From: Luteimonas sp. MC1572
Lineage (GTDB): Bacteria; Pseudomonadota; Gammaproteobacteria; Xanthomonadales; Xanthomonadaceae
NCBI RefSeq assembly: GCF_016615815.1
Contig: NZ_CP067112.1
Span: forward strand, 744,001 to 808,000
Reading direction: 5' to 3'
DNA: 64,000 bases
Below are positions 44,377 through 52,678 of this stretch, piece after piece. Positions within the stretch are counted from its first letter, which is position 1. The number at the start of each line of letters is the position of its first letter. A program made the position numbers and the translations under genes. Below the pieces are notes generated by a model, which saw only the letters and a list, made by a program, of their open reading frames with translations, was not told the origin of the DNA and did no database searches.

Positions 44377-44849
44377 GGCACATCGGCCACATCCGCCGTG
44401 CGGGACAGCAGTCGCAAGGCGGCTTCTCGCTGATCGAGGTCCTGATAGCGCTCGTCATCCTGGCAATCGGGTTGCTGGGCCTTGCATTGCTGCAGACGAT
44501 GAATCTGCGCTACACGAAGAGTGCGGAGCAGCGCACCAAGGCGGTCAACCTTGCCAGCGCCATTCTGGACACCATGCGGACCAATCGAAGCGAGGTGGCG
44601 GCCTACGTCGTCGATGACGCCGATTTCGCCGATGTCGACCCCGTTGGCGGCTGCAGTCGCGATGCGGCACTTGACGCCGCAAGCAATATCGCGCGCTGGA
44701 TGTGCGAAGTGAAGGAGGCGCTCGGGCCGGAGGCCACCGGTGCGATCGTGGTGGCCGGATCGACGGTACGGGTGCAGTTGCGTTGGTCCGAAGACAACCT
44801 TCCACTGCTGGCCGATGGTGCGGAGATCACGCTGGAGACGGTGCTATGA
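44373..44849 (+). CDS. pilV: Type IV pilus minor pilin PilV
   Basis: A 158-residue prepilin whose ATG at 44373 overlaps the fimT stop (ATGA). The leader is 17 residues, with cleavage between Gly17 and Phe18 (GGFSLIEVLIALVIL) and Glu22 at +5. The next blocks, LLGLALLQTMNLRYTKSAEQRTKAVNLASAILDTMRTNR, are typical of PilV. It joins the priming complex at the inner membrane. The 3' end overlaps pilW by four bases. Confidence 0.9.
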   Translation: MRHIGHIRRAGQQSQGGFSLIEVLIALVILAIGLLGLALLQTMNLRYTKSAEQRTKAVNLASAILDTMRTNRSEVAAYVVDDADFADVDPVGGCSRDAALDAASNIARWMCEVKEALGPEATGAIVVAGSTVRVQLRWSEDNLPLLADGAEITLETVL

Positions 44850-46081
44850 ACTGGAAGCGTCCCCAGGCGGGCGTCACGCTGATCGAACTTCTCATCGCTC
44901 TCGCGATCGGCTCGCTGTTGATCCTGGGCCTGGTACAGGTATTCGCGGCTTCGCGTACCGCCTACCAGCTGTCAACCGGCCTGGCACGCGCGCAGGAAAA
45001 CGGGCGGTTCGCCCTCGACCTACTGCAGCGCGACGTGCGCATGGCGGGGCACTCGGGGTGTGTGAACGATCAGGCGCGCTTCCTGCCCGAGAACATCACG
45101 CCCTCCCGCCCGGCACTGGTCTCCACCTTCCTGACGGCGGCCAACCAGGCTTCCGGCAACTACGCGCAACCGGGCTTGCACGGGGCTCTTCGCTTCGACA
45201 AGGCGATCGAAGCGTACGAAGCCGTCGGGACCGCCACCGGCGATACCCTTGTGCTTCCCGCGACGTTCACCGCGGCGCTCACGTCGGGCGAGTGGTCGCC
45301 GGCGTTGCCTGCGCAGCTGTTCACTGACCTCAATCGGCCGGTGCCGGGCAGCGACATCCTGATCCTGCGGAATTTCTCGCCCACGGGTGCGCAGGTCACG
45401 TCGTTCACCGCCGGAGACCCCGCGACGATCCTCTTCGAGGCCGCGCACTCCGTGCGCCTTTCCGAGGGCGTGGCCGAGCCGCACCTGCTTGCCTTGGCGG
45501 ACTGCATGGGCGCGGCGGTGTTCAAGGCCGACTACGTCACGTTGGGCGCCGGGAGCATGACGGTTGCCAGCGGCGCGGGCAACGTAACGCCGTTGGGCAC
45601 GCTTCCGCTGGCGGCCGGGCAGGCGATGCTCTATCGCGCGGACAGCCTCGTGTACTACGTGGGCCTCAACGCCCAAGACGTTCCGGCCATGTACCGCCTG
45701 CGCTACCTGATGACTGCCGCAGGTGCGGTCCAGGCCGTGAACGAGGAACTGGTGGAAGGCATCGAATCCATCCAGCTCCGGTTTGGCCAGGACAGCTTCA
45801 CCGGGGCGGGTGAGCGGCCGTCCGGGAATATTGGCCAGAGCGCGGTCGCGGACGAACTGGTCGGCGCGAACTGGGAAGACGCCTGGCGCCGCGTCGGCCT
45901 GGTACAGCTCGGACTCATTGCGAGGAGTTCGGAGCCTGCCGCCGCAGGGCAGCGCGACGTTTCGGCCGTCACGCCGCCGCTCTCCGCGCTGGGCGTTACC
46001 GTCACCGCGCCATCCGACACCTTCTATCGCACGGTTTACGAAGATTCGATTGCGCTTCGCAATCGACTGTTCGGCAACTGA
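44846..46081 (+). CDS. pilW: Type IV pilus minor pilin PilW
   Basis: A 411-residue prepilin with a short leader, MNWKRPQAG, cut before Val10 (GVTLIELLIALAIG; Glu14 at +5). The segment ASRTAYQLSTGLARAQENGRFALDLLQRDVRMAGHSGC is characteristic of PilW. The C-terminal domain is large, as usual for this subunit. The ATG overlaps the pilV stop, and pilX follows after 14 bases. Confidence 0.92.
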   Translation: MNWKRPQAGVTLIELLIALAIGSLLILGLVQVFAASRTAYQLSTGLARAQENGRFALDLLQRDVRMAGHSGCVNDQARFLPENITPSRPALVSTFLTAANQASGNYAQPGLHGALRFDKAIEAYEAVGTATGDTLVLPATFTAALTSGEWSPALPAQLFTDLNRPVPGSDILILRNFSPTGAQVTSFTAGDPATILFEAAHSVRLSEGVAEPHLLALADCMGAAVFKADYVTLGAGSMTVASGAGNVTPLGTLPLAAGQAMLYRADSLVYYVGLNAQDVPAMYRLRYLMTAAGAVQAVNEELVEGIESIQLRFGQDSFTGAGERPSGNIGQSAVADELVGANWEDAWRRVGLVQLGLIARSSEPAAAGQRDVSAVTPPLSALGVTVTAPSDTFYRTVYEDSIALRNRLFGN

Positions 46082-46095
46082 CTGGAAAACAAGCC

Positions 46096-46554
46096 ATGCC
46101 ACGATCCCATCCAGCCAAGCAGTCAGGCGCCGTGCTCTACGTCGCGCTGATCATGCTCATCCTCCTCACGTTGATCGGCATTGTCGCGATGCAGGTCGCG
46201 GGTCAGCAGGAGCGCATGGCATCCAACTATCAGGCGACCAACATGGCATTCCAGAATGCCGAGGGTGCGGCGCGCGAGCAGGAATCGGGCCTGAAGTCGG
46301 ACGTGCTCGCACAGCTGTTGCCACCCACCAACGTCCCGCCCACGGATTGCACGACGGCGCATGACGCCGCCAGCTGGAGTTCGGCCTCCCCGTATGTGCG
46401 GCGTCTGGACCTCTGTTTCTCCTGGGGTGGGATGGATTACCCCAGCGACGAGGCAGAGCGCACCGACCAGATCTACCAGGTCACCGCATTCGCAAAAGAT
46501 CGCGCGGTGTTCTCCAGCTCCGAGTCCGTGGTCGACACGGTGTTCATCCCATGA
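46096..46554 (+). CDS. pilX: Type IV pilus minor pilin PilX
   Basis: A 152-residue prepilin-like protein: KQSGAVLYVALIMLILLTLIGIVAMQVAGQQERMASNY. Cleavage after Gly11 would leave Ala12 at +1, and no Glu is present at +5, as expected of the tip class related to GspK. The block ATNMAFQNAEGAAREQE follows the helix. The stop overlaps the pilY1 start (ATGA). It probably sits at the pilus tip next to PilY1. Confidence 0.88.
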   Translation: MPRSHPAKQSGAVLYVALIMLILLTLIGIVAMQVAGQQERMASNYQATNMAFQNAEGAAREQESGLKSDVLAQLLPPTNVPPTDCTTAHDAASWSSASPYVRRLDLCFSWGGMDYPSDEAERTDQIYQVTAFAKDRAVFSSSESVVDTVFIP

Positions 46555-49500
46555 ACGGCGTCAACGGGAGTCAAGGCATGAATCGCAGGACCAAGATCCG
46601 GCTCGGTACCGTAGGTGCAGTCGCGGCTGCGGCCATTGTCGCCACGGTCGCGGTGAAGTCAGATCCCGTGTTCTTCGCAGGCGATACGCCCGTGCCGGCG
46701 CAATCGCCGCTGTACATGCGCGATGCCGTGCCTCCGCTCAACATGCTGGTGATGGGCAAGGACCACAAGATCTATTACGAGGCGTACAACGACGCGTCCG
46801 ACCTCAACGGCGATGGTGTGCTGGATGTCGGTTATCGGGGTTGGGAGCTCAAGAGCCCGGCGCCGACTGATGGGGCCTCGCCCTACAAGATCGATTACTT
46901 CGGCTACTTCGACTCGTTCCTTTGTTACTCGTGGAATGGAAACGAGTTCGTGCCGCAAGGCGATCGGACGACCACCAAGACCTGTACCGGGTTGTGGAGT
47001 GGCGACTTCCTGAACTACGCGACGATGTCGCGCATGGACACGCTGCGGCGCGTGCTCTACGGCGGCTTCCGCGCGACCGATACATCCGATCGCACGGTTC
47101 TGCAGGGCGCGTTCTTCCCCCAGGACGCGCATAGCTGGGGCAAGGAGTACTTCAGCATTGCCCGCGACGGTTACGACATCCGCAACTACACGCCGCTGTC
47201 GCTGCCGGAGAACGACCGCTACCACCTGTTTGCCGTGACGACCCGTTCGGGCAACCTCGCCACGTTCCCCGCCTACCAGGCGCCCATGTTCCGCGTCCTG
47301 CGCAATACAACGGCGCGCGTGTGGAACTGGGTGGCCATGGAAGGTCCTGTCGCGGGTGACCACTGCTTCCAGCAGGGGACATCGTGCACCGGCGGCGGAA
47401 CCACGACGCCGTTCCCGGGCCATCCGAACGATCGCGCCGAGTTCAATCAACGCGTCACCGACTGGGCGCTTCCAGCGAACCAGCTTTACGCGGATACGCC
47501 CACGACCGTCGAGTGCACCGCCAATTGCGGTGGCACCCAGGTGGACAACTTCCTTACGGTCATCGCAGGCCAGTTCCGTGTTGCGACCGACGGCAGCCGC
47601 GCCACCCGTACCTTTCAATTCGCCGCAGTCGGCGATGATGCAGTGGACTTCCGGATCACGCAGACCAACGGAACCTCCATCACAAACGGGGAGGTTGGCT
47701 GGTACGGTGGCCATGGCGCTTGCACGCCGCCCAACAATGGCAACGGTAGCGGCTGTGAGAATGACCACGCGTCCGGCAACGTCGTCCTGAACACCGGCGG
47801 CAACTATTCAATTAGTTTCCGGCATGAAGAGGGAGACGGCGACGCCAGCTATGTCCTGCGCTATCGCGTGCAGAACACGAACAACAACAATTGGGGCGCC
47901 TGGCAGACGATCCCGGCATCGGGTGGCAACAACGTCACGGGTTTACATGGTCTGAGCAGGCGCGTCTATTCCCTCGTCCGGACGACCGGTGGTGCGTCGT
48001 TCGATACCGATCGCTATGTCCGCGTGCAGGCGTGCCCGGCCGATGTGCGGCATCGCGACACATCGTGCAAGACCTATCCAAGCGGCAGCTTCAAGCCTGT
48101 TGGGATCCTGCACGACTACGGCGAGGGGCAGAAGATGTACTTCGGCCTGATTACCGGAACGCAGCGGAACAACCTGCAGGGCGGCGTGCTGCGCCGCAAC
48201 GTCGAGAACTTCGCCGACGAGGTGAACTCCCTGACTGGCGTCTTCAATACCGACGTGGAGGGAGTGGTGCGCAATATCGACCGCCTGCGCATGATCGGTG
48301 GCGCATATAACGGTGGCGGTGACAACATCTCGGCCAGAAAGAACTGGAACTGGGCAAACAGCGAAGGTGGGCTGGGGGGCAATTGCGTATCGCAGGGCGA
48401 CCGCATGGTCGGCAACGGCGAGTGCCGGATGTGGGGTAACCCGATCGCCGAGATGATGTTCGAAGCAGTGCGCTACTTCGCCGGCGCCACTGGCGGTACG
48501 TCTACTTTCACGACCGGCGGAAGCACGGAAGGTCAGGCCGAAGACACGCGTCTTGGTCTGTCGAGTCCGACATGGCGCGACCCATATCGTGGCGCACCTG
48601 CCGGTGGTGGCTATCCGGCGTGCTCGCGCCCGGTGATGACGGTGATCAGCGACATCAACCCGAGCTATGACGGTGATCTGCCGGGAAGCGCGTTCGCCAA
48701 CGTCGCAGCAGATCCCTCATTGCCCGGTTTCAATGCTGCAACCATCGGCCAGACGATCTGGAACGAGGAGATTGGTGGCACCCGTAGCGTATTCATTGGC
48801 GAAGTGAATGGCGTCACGGATGGTGCGCCGACAGCCAAGGTCGCCTCGAGCTTCGGCAACATCCGCGGCTTGGCACCGGAAGAGCCCACCAAGGGCGGCA
48901 CGTACTATGCCGCGTCCGTGGCGCGGCATGGCGCGAGGACCGCGCTGAACTCGCGTGCCGATTATCCATACCTCACCACGTATTCGGTCGCCTTGGCTTC
49001 GCCGCTTCCGCGGATGGAGATTCCGATCGGTGACCGCGTCGTTGAATTGCTGCCGTTCGCCAAGACGGTGAGTGGCACCTTCGGCGGTGCCGCGCGCAAG
49101 CCGGTGAACACCATCGTCGACTTCTTCGTCCAGGAGATGGTGAATTTCCCGGGCGGGGCGAGCAACGCCAATATCAACGGCGGGCGTCCGTACGCGGTGT
49201 TCCGCATCAACTACGAAGACGTCGAGCAGGGCAACGACCACGACATGGACGCGATCGTGCGCTACACGATCACTGCCAATGCGAACCAGTCCGTGACCGT
49301 GGCTCTGGCGTCCGAATACGCAGCCGGCTCGGCGAACCAGAACATCGGCTACGTGATCTCCGGTACCACGCGCGACGGCGTTTACCTGGAAGTGCGCGAC
49401 ACCGACAGCGCGCAGAACACCTCGGTCTACGAGTTGAACACGCCTGCAAACGTCTGGGCGGGCGGTTGCATCGGCGTCACAGGCTCGGCGCCATGCAATG

Positions 49501-51875
49501 CGGGCCTGACACTCAATTCAACTCGTACCTTCACTGTCGGCACGGCGGGCGTGGGTGACAAGCTCAATGATCCGCTGTGGTATGCCGCGAAGTACGGCAC
49601 GCCCGCCGGCATCAATCCCGACGAAGACGGTGATGGCGAGCCCGACAATTACTTCCTCGTGACCAATCCACTCACCATGCGTGAGCAGTTGGCCAAGGCA
49701 TTCGACAGCGCGGCTTCACTGGATCTCGAACTGGGCAGCCAGAGCATCAGTGGAGCGCGCGTCGGTGGCGGCGGTGCGTCGTTCACCCTGCAGCCGAGCT
49801 TCAAGCGCGAGCGCAACGGCAAGGACTGGGTCGGAGACCTGGCTGCCATCGGCGTCAACGCCGACGGAACGCTTGGCGACGCCATCTGGAATGCGGCTGC
49901 CGGTATTCCCGGGCATGCTTCGCGCGACATCTTCACGATCCACACGATGGGCAGCGGCACCTCCACGACGGTCGGGAAGTCCGCGTTCACCGATGTCGGT
50001 TTGCCTGGCGACAGCGACGCGAAGCTCAGGCTGCTGGGCATCAATCCGCCGCAGGTCGCCTCGCGGTACGGTGGCAACTACACGCCGCTGCAGTTCATCG
50101 AGTACCTGCGCGGCAACCAGCAGTTGGAGGCCGGAAGCGGTGGCACGCTGCGCAGGCGCAGTTCGGTCCTGGGCAGCATCATCAACTCTGAACCCGTGAT
50201 CGGGTCCCCGCGTTCGAACTTCGGCTACGCGATGTACAGCAACTCGATGTTTAATGGCTATGGAACGTTCCTGACCCAGAAGCGCGCCACGGAGAACACC
50301 TTCGTCTATGTAGGCGCCAATGACGGCATGCTGCATGCGTTCAACGGCAACACGCAGCCGTGCACTGGAGACATCACCAAGACTTGTGCCGCATCCGGGG
50401 CGGGCTCCGAAGTCTTCGCTTTCATACCCAATGGCGTGCTGGGCAAGCTCGGTGAACTGCCACTTCCGGACGATCTTTTTGACCATCGCTACCATGTGGA
50501 TGGGCAGATCGCGATAAGCGATGCCAAGCAGGGAACCACCTGGAAGACAGTTCTCGCAGCTACCACCGGGGCGGGCGGGCGTTCGATCTTCGCGCTGGAC
50601 GTGACCGATCCAAATGGCTTCTCGGCGTCAGACGTGCTCTGGGAGCGCAACAGCAGCATCGATAGCGACATTGGGTACCTCCAAGGACGGCCACTGGTCG
50701 TGCCGCTCCAGAATGGTCGCTGGGGCGTGTTGTTCGGGAATGGGTACGGCGGCAATACAAGTGACCCTGCGCTATACGTCCTCGACGCCTTCACTGGTGC
50801 AGTGATCAGCAAGATCACGGCGAACGACGGTCATCGGGCCTCGATCGTCAACACCGTGTCGGACTGGATCTGCACTACCACGGGCCTGACGTGTGCGCTC
50901 AAGATCGACCCGTTCAACGGTCTTGGCCAGATCACGGCGATCGACAAGAACGGTGACGGGCGGATCGACGCGGTTTATGGCGGAGACCTGCAGGGCAACC
51001 TCTGGAAGTTCGACCTCTCCGATGCCGATGCGAGCAACTGGGGCGTCGCTTACGCCGGCGCGCCATTGTTCACCGCGGAGGTGGCTGGAGAGCGTCAGCC
51101 GGTCACGGGCGGCATCCGCGTGTCGGCGGGGCCGGGCTCGGGTGTGATGGTGTTCTTCGGCACGGGTCGCTACCAGTACCAGCAGGACAATACCGTCGTC
51201 ACCAATCCCCAGCTGCAATCGCTCTACGGCATCTTCGACAACCTGGACGCCGCCATTCCGTCGCAGACCAACGTCGGTGGGCGAGGGTCGCTGGCAAGGC
51301 AGGTTGTGTCGGGACAGCTGACCACGGATGCCGGCCAGGTCGTGCGGAACATCACGCGCAACGTCGTCAACTATTACGGGCCGGGCGCGCGTCGTGGCTG
51401 GTACATGGATCTCGCGGTGGAAACCGGTGGCCCCACCAGTCCCGTGTTGAATGCGGTAGGCGAGCGGTTCATCGCGACTCCGCGCATCCAGAGCGGGCGC
51501 GTCTTCTTCACCACGTACACGCCGCTGGAGGACAGCTGCAGCCCGGGCGGTCTGAACTTCGTCTACGGTCTGGACCTGCTGTCCGGGGCTGGTGCCCTGT
51601 CCGATGTCCGCGTGACTGAAGGCGGTGCTCCGGTTTGCACGGGAGGCCAATGTGGCGCGGTCGCCATCGGGTCGCAGGGCGCAAGCGGAACCCCGGCGGC
51701 GCAGCCGCCTGTCATGGGCACCGGCGTCGTGGCGATCAATCCAGTCACGCTGGTCGACCCGACCTGCGTAGGCGCGAGCTGCGCCTCGTTCGAGCAATGC
51801 GAAGTTGTGATCTACCCGGGCGGGTTCGTATTGCCGAGGCCGTGTGGTCGCCAATCCTGGAGGCAGCTGAAATGA
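46551..51875 (+). CDS. pilY1: Type IV pilus tip adhesin PilY1
   Basis: A 1774-residue protein (1765 if Met at 46578, behind GGGAG, is the start), with a signal region ending near VKSDPVFFA. It is much longer than P. aeruginosa PilY1. The N-terminal half has no vWA MIDAS motif that I can see: the family place reads PPLNMLVMGKDHKIYYEAYND. Inserted beta-rich domains are seen at ~345-475 and ~880-990. The C-terminal ~450 residues (~1130-1580) are the PilC/PilY1 beta-propeller with the Ca2+ loop DKNGDGRID at 1465-1473. Two more EF-like loops are DLNGDGVLD (84-92) and DEDGDGEPD (1024-1032). It acts in pilus extension, adhesion and surface sensing. The stop overlaps pilE. Confidence 0.93.
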   Translation: MNGVNGSQGMNRRTKIRLGTVGAVAAAAIVATVAVKSDPVFFAGDTPVPAQSPLYMRDAVPPLNMLVMGKDHKIYYEAYNDASDLNGDGVLDVGYRGWELKSPAPTDGASPYKIDYFGYFDSFLCYSWNGNEFVPQGDRTTTKTCTGLWSGDFLNYATMSRMDTLRRVLYGGFRATDTSDRTVLQGAFFPQDAHSWGKEYFSIARDGYDIRNYTPLSLPENDRYHLFAVTTRSGNLATFPAYQAPMFRVLRNTTARVWNWVAMEGPVAGDHCFQQGTSCTGGGTTTPFPGHPNDRAEFNQRVTDWALPANQLYADTPTTVECTANCGGTQVDNFLTVIAGQFRVATDGSRATRTFQFAAVGDDAVDFRITQTNGTSITNGEVGWYGGHGACTPPNNGNGSGCENDHASGNVVLNTGGNYSISFRHEEGDGDASYVLRYRVQNTNNNNWGAWQTIPASGGNNVTGLHGLSRRVYSLVRTTGGASFDTDRYVRVQACPADVRHRDTSCKTYPSGSFKPVGILHDYGEGQKMYFGLITGTQRNNLQGGVLRRNVENFADEVNSLTGVFNTDVEGVVRNIDRLRMIGGAYNGGGDNISARKNWNWANSEGGLGGNCVSQGDRMVGNGECRMWGNPIAEMMFEAVRYFAGATGGTSTFTTGGSTEGQAEDTRLGLSSPTWRDPYRGAPAGGGYPACSRPVMTVISDINPSYDGDLPGSAFANVAADPSLPGFNAATIGQTIWNEEIGGTRSVFIGEVNGVTDGAPTAKVASSFGNIRGLAPEEPTKGGTYYAASVARHGARTALNSRADYPYLTTYSVALASPLPRMEIPIGDRVVELLPFAKTVSGTFGGAARKPVNTIVDFFVQEMVNFPGGASNANINGGRPYAVFRINYEDVEQGNDHDMDAIVRYTITANANQSVTVALASEYAAGSANQNIGYVISGTTRDGVYLEVRDTDSAQNTSVYELNTPANVWAGGCIGVTGSAPCNAGLTLNSTRTFTVGTAGVGDKLNDPLWYAAKYGTPAGINPDEDGDGEPDNYFLVTNPLTMREQLAKAFDSAASLDLELGSQSISGARVGGGGASFTLQPSFKRERNGKDWVGDLAAIGVNADGTLGDAIWNAAAGIPGHASRDIFTIHTMGSGTSTTVGKSAFTDVGLPGDSDAKLRLLGINPPQVASRYGGNYTPLQFIEYLRGNQQLEAGSGGTLRRRSSVLGSIINSEPVIGSPRSNFGYAMYSNSMFNGYGTFLTQKRATENTFVYVGANDGMLHAFNGNTQPCTGDITKTCAASGAGSEVFAFIPNGVLGKLGELPLPDDLFDHRYHVDGQIAISDAKQGTTWKTVLAATTGAGGRSIFALDVTDPNGFSASDVLWERNSSIDSDIGYLQGRPLVVPLQNGRWGVLFGNGYGGNTSDPALYVLDAFTGAVISKITANDGHRASIVNTVSDWICTTTGLTCALKIDPFNGLGQITAIDKNGDGRIDAVYGGDLQGNLWKFDLSDADASNWGVAYAGAPLFTAEVAGERQPVTGGIRVSAGPGSGVMVFFGTGRYQYQQDNTVVTNPQLQSLYGIFDNLDAAIPSQTNVGGRGSLARQVVSGQLTTDAGQVVRNITRNVVNYYGPGARRGWYMDLAVETGGPTSPVLNAVGERFIATPRIQSGRVFFTTYTPLEDSCSPGGLNFVYGLDLLSGAGALSDVRVTEGGAPVCTGGQCGAVAIGSQGASGTPAAQPPVMGTGVVAINPVTLVDPTCVGASCASFEQCEVVIYPGGFVLPRPCGRQSWRQLK

Positions 51876-52333
51876 GTTCGCATACGTGCCTGACGAGGCC
51901 TGGACGCCTCACGCGCTCGCAGCTGGGCGGGTTCACCCTGATCGAACTGATGGTTGTGGTGGCGGTCGTCGCCATCCTGGTTTCCATCGCGCTGCCGTCC
52001 TACCAGGAGTCAGTGCGGAAGGGGCGCCGTGGACAGGCGAAAGCAGATCTCGTGGATGTGGCGCAACAAGCCGAGCGTTATCGCACGGTCAACAGTACGT
52101 ATGGGGGCTTTACGCTCATCACTACAAACTCCCCCGCGACAGGCACCGCGTCCTATGTGCTGGGCCTGAACGTGCCTGAAGGTGGCGCCACCTTCACGGC
52201 GACCGCAACCCCGGTGGCAGGCACCGCGCAAGCCACTGATCGGTGCGGCGTCCTCACGATCAACCAGGCCGGCTCGAGATGGCACACCACGGGAAATGAC
52301 ACCGAGTGCGGGTTTGGGTTGACGGGCCCCTGA
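51872..52333 (+). CDS. pilE: Type IV pilus minor pilin PilE
   Basis: A 153-residue prepilin; the ATG at 51872 overlaps the pilY1 stop. The leader is cleaved after Gly20 (GGFTLIELMVVVAVVAILVSIALPSYQESVRKGRRGQAKADL), with Glu25 at +5. The C-terminal D-region is bounded by Cys in DRCGVL and ECGFGL, as in PilE minor pilins. It is last in the operon, and a strong terminator follows at once. Confidence 0.92.
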   Translation: MSSHTCLTRPGRLTRSQLGGFTLIELMVVVAVVAILVSIALPSYQESVRKGRRGQAKADLVDVAQQAERYRTVNSTYGGFTLITTNSPATGTASYVLGLNVPEGGATFTATATPVAGTAQATDRCGVLTINQAGSRWHTTGNDTECGFGLTGP

Positions 52334-52334
52334 T

Positions 52335-52365
52335 AGACGCGCGCCTACGAGGCGCGCGTCTTTTT
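52335..52365 (+). terminator. Strong rho-independent terminator of the pilin operon
   Basis: A 12-base perfect stem (AGACGCGCGCCT / AGGCGCGCGTCT) with a 3-base loop begins two bases after the pilE stop and runs into TTTTT (52361-52365). It is the clearest terminator in the window. The TAG stop of the convergent SemiSWEET-like gene (52347-52345) lies at the loop end of the stem. Confidence 0.92.
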
Positions 52366-52626
52366 ACCCTGGTGGCTTCGCCGCCACCAGAGGCTCGCCT
52401 GCCCGCCAAGTGCGGTCGCAAGAATGCAGCTGTTGGTCACGATGAACACCAGGTTGTCCACCATTACGCTGTAGACGATGAATCCGATCGACGCCGCGCT
52501 CTGGCCGATGAACAACCAGCGCGATACCCCGCGTGCATCCGGGTCGCGCATCTGCGCGGCGATCTGCCGAATCAGGGTGGCCAGCAGGATCGCCGATGCC
52601 GCCCAGCCCACGATGTCGGGTGACAT
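52345..52626 (-). CDS. SemiSWEET/PQ-loop-like small transporter
   Basis: A 93-residue protein; start 52626 (MSPDIVGWAASAILLATLIRQ). Three helices in the pattern of a bacterial SemiSWEET: GWAASAILLATLIRQIAAQ, VSRWLFIGQSAASIGFIVYSVMV and NLVFIVTNSCILATALGGQ. Two subunits would form a sugar-permeable pore. The PQ motif of the first helix is RQ, so it is a divergent member. The Lys/Arg-rich C-terminal tail ends within the pilin-operon terminator. It is 52 bases downstream of ubiB on the same strand. Confidence 0.7.
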   Translation of the reverse strand: MSPDIVGWAASAILLATLIRQIAAQMRDPDARGVSRWLFIGQSAASIGFIVYSVMVDNLVFIVTNSCILATALGGQASLWWRRSHQGKKTRAS

Positions 52627-52678
52627 CAATCCGCTCCCTCTGCAGAGCCGGGTGCCGACGGACCGGTTGCCGCATCGC

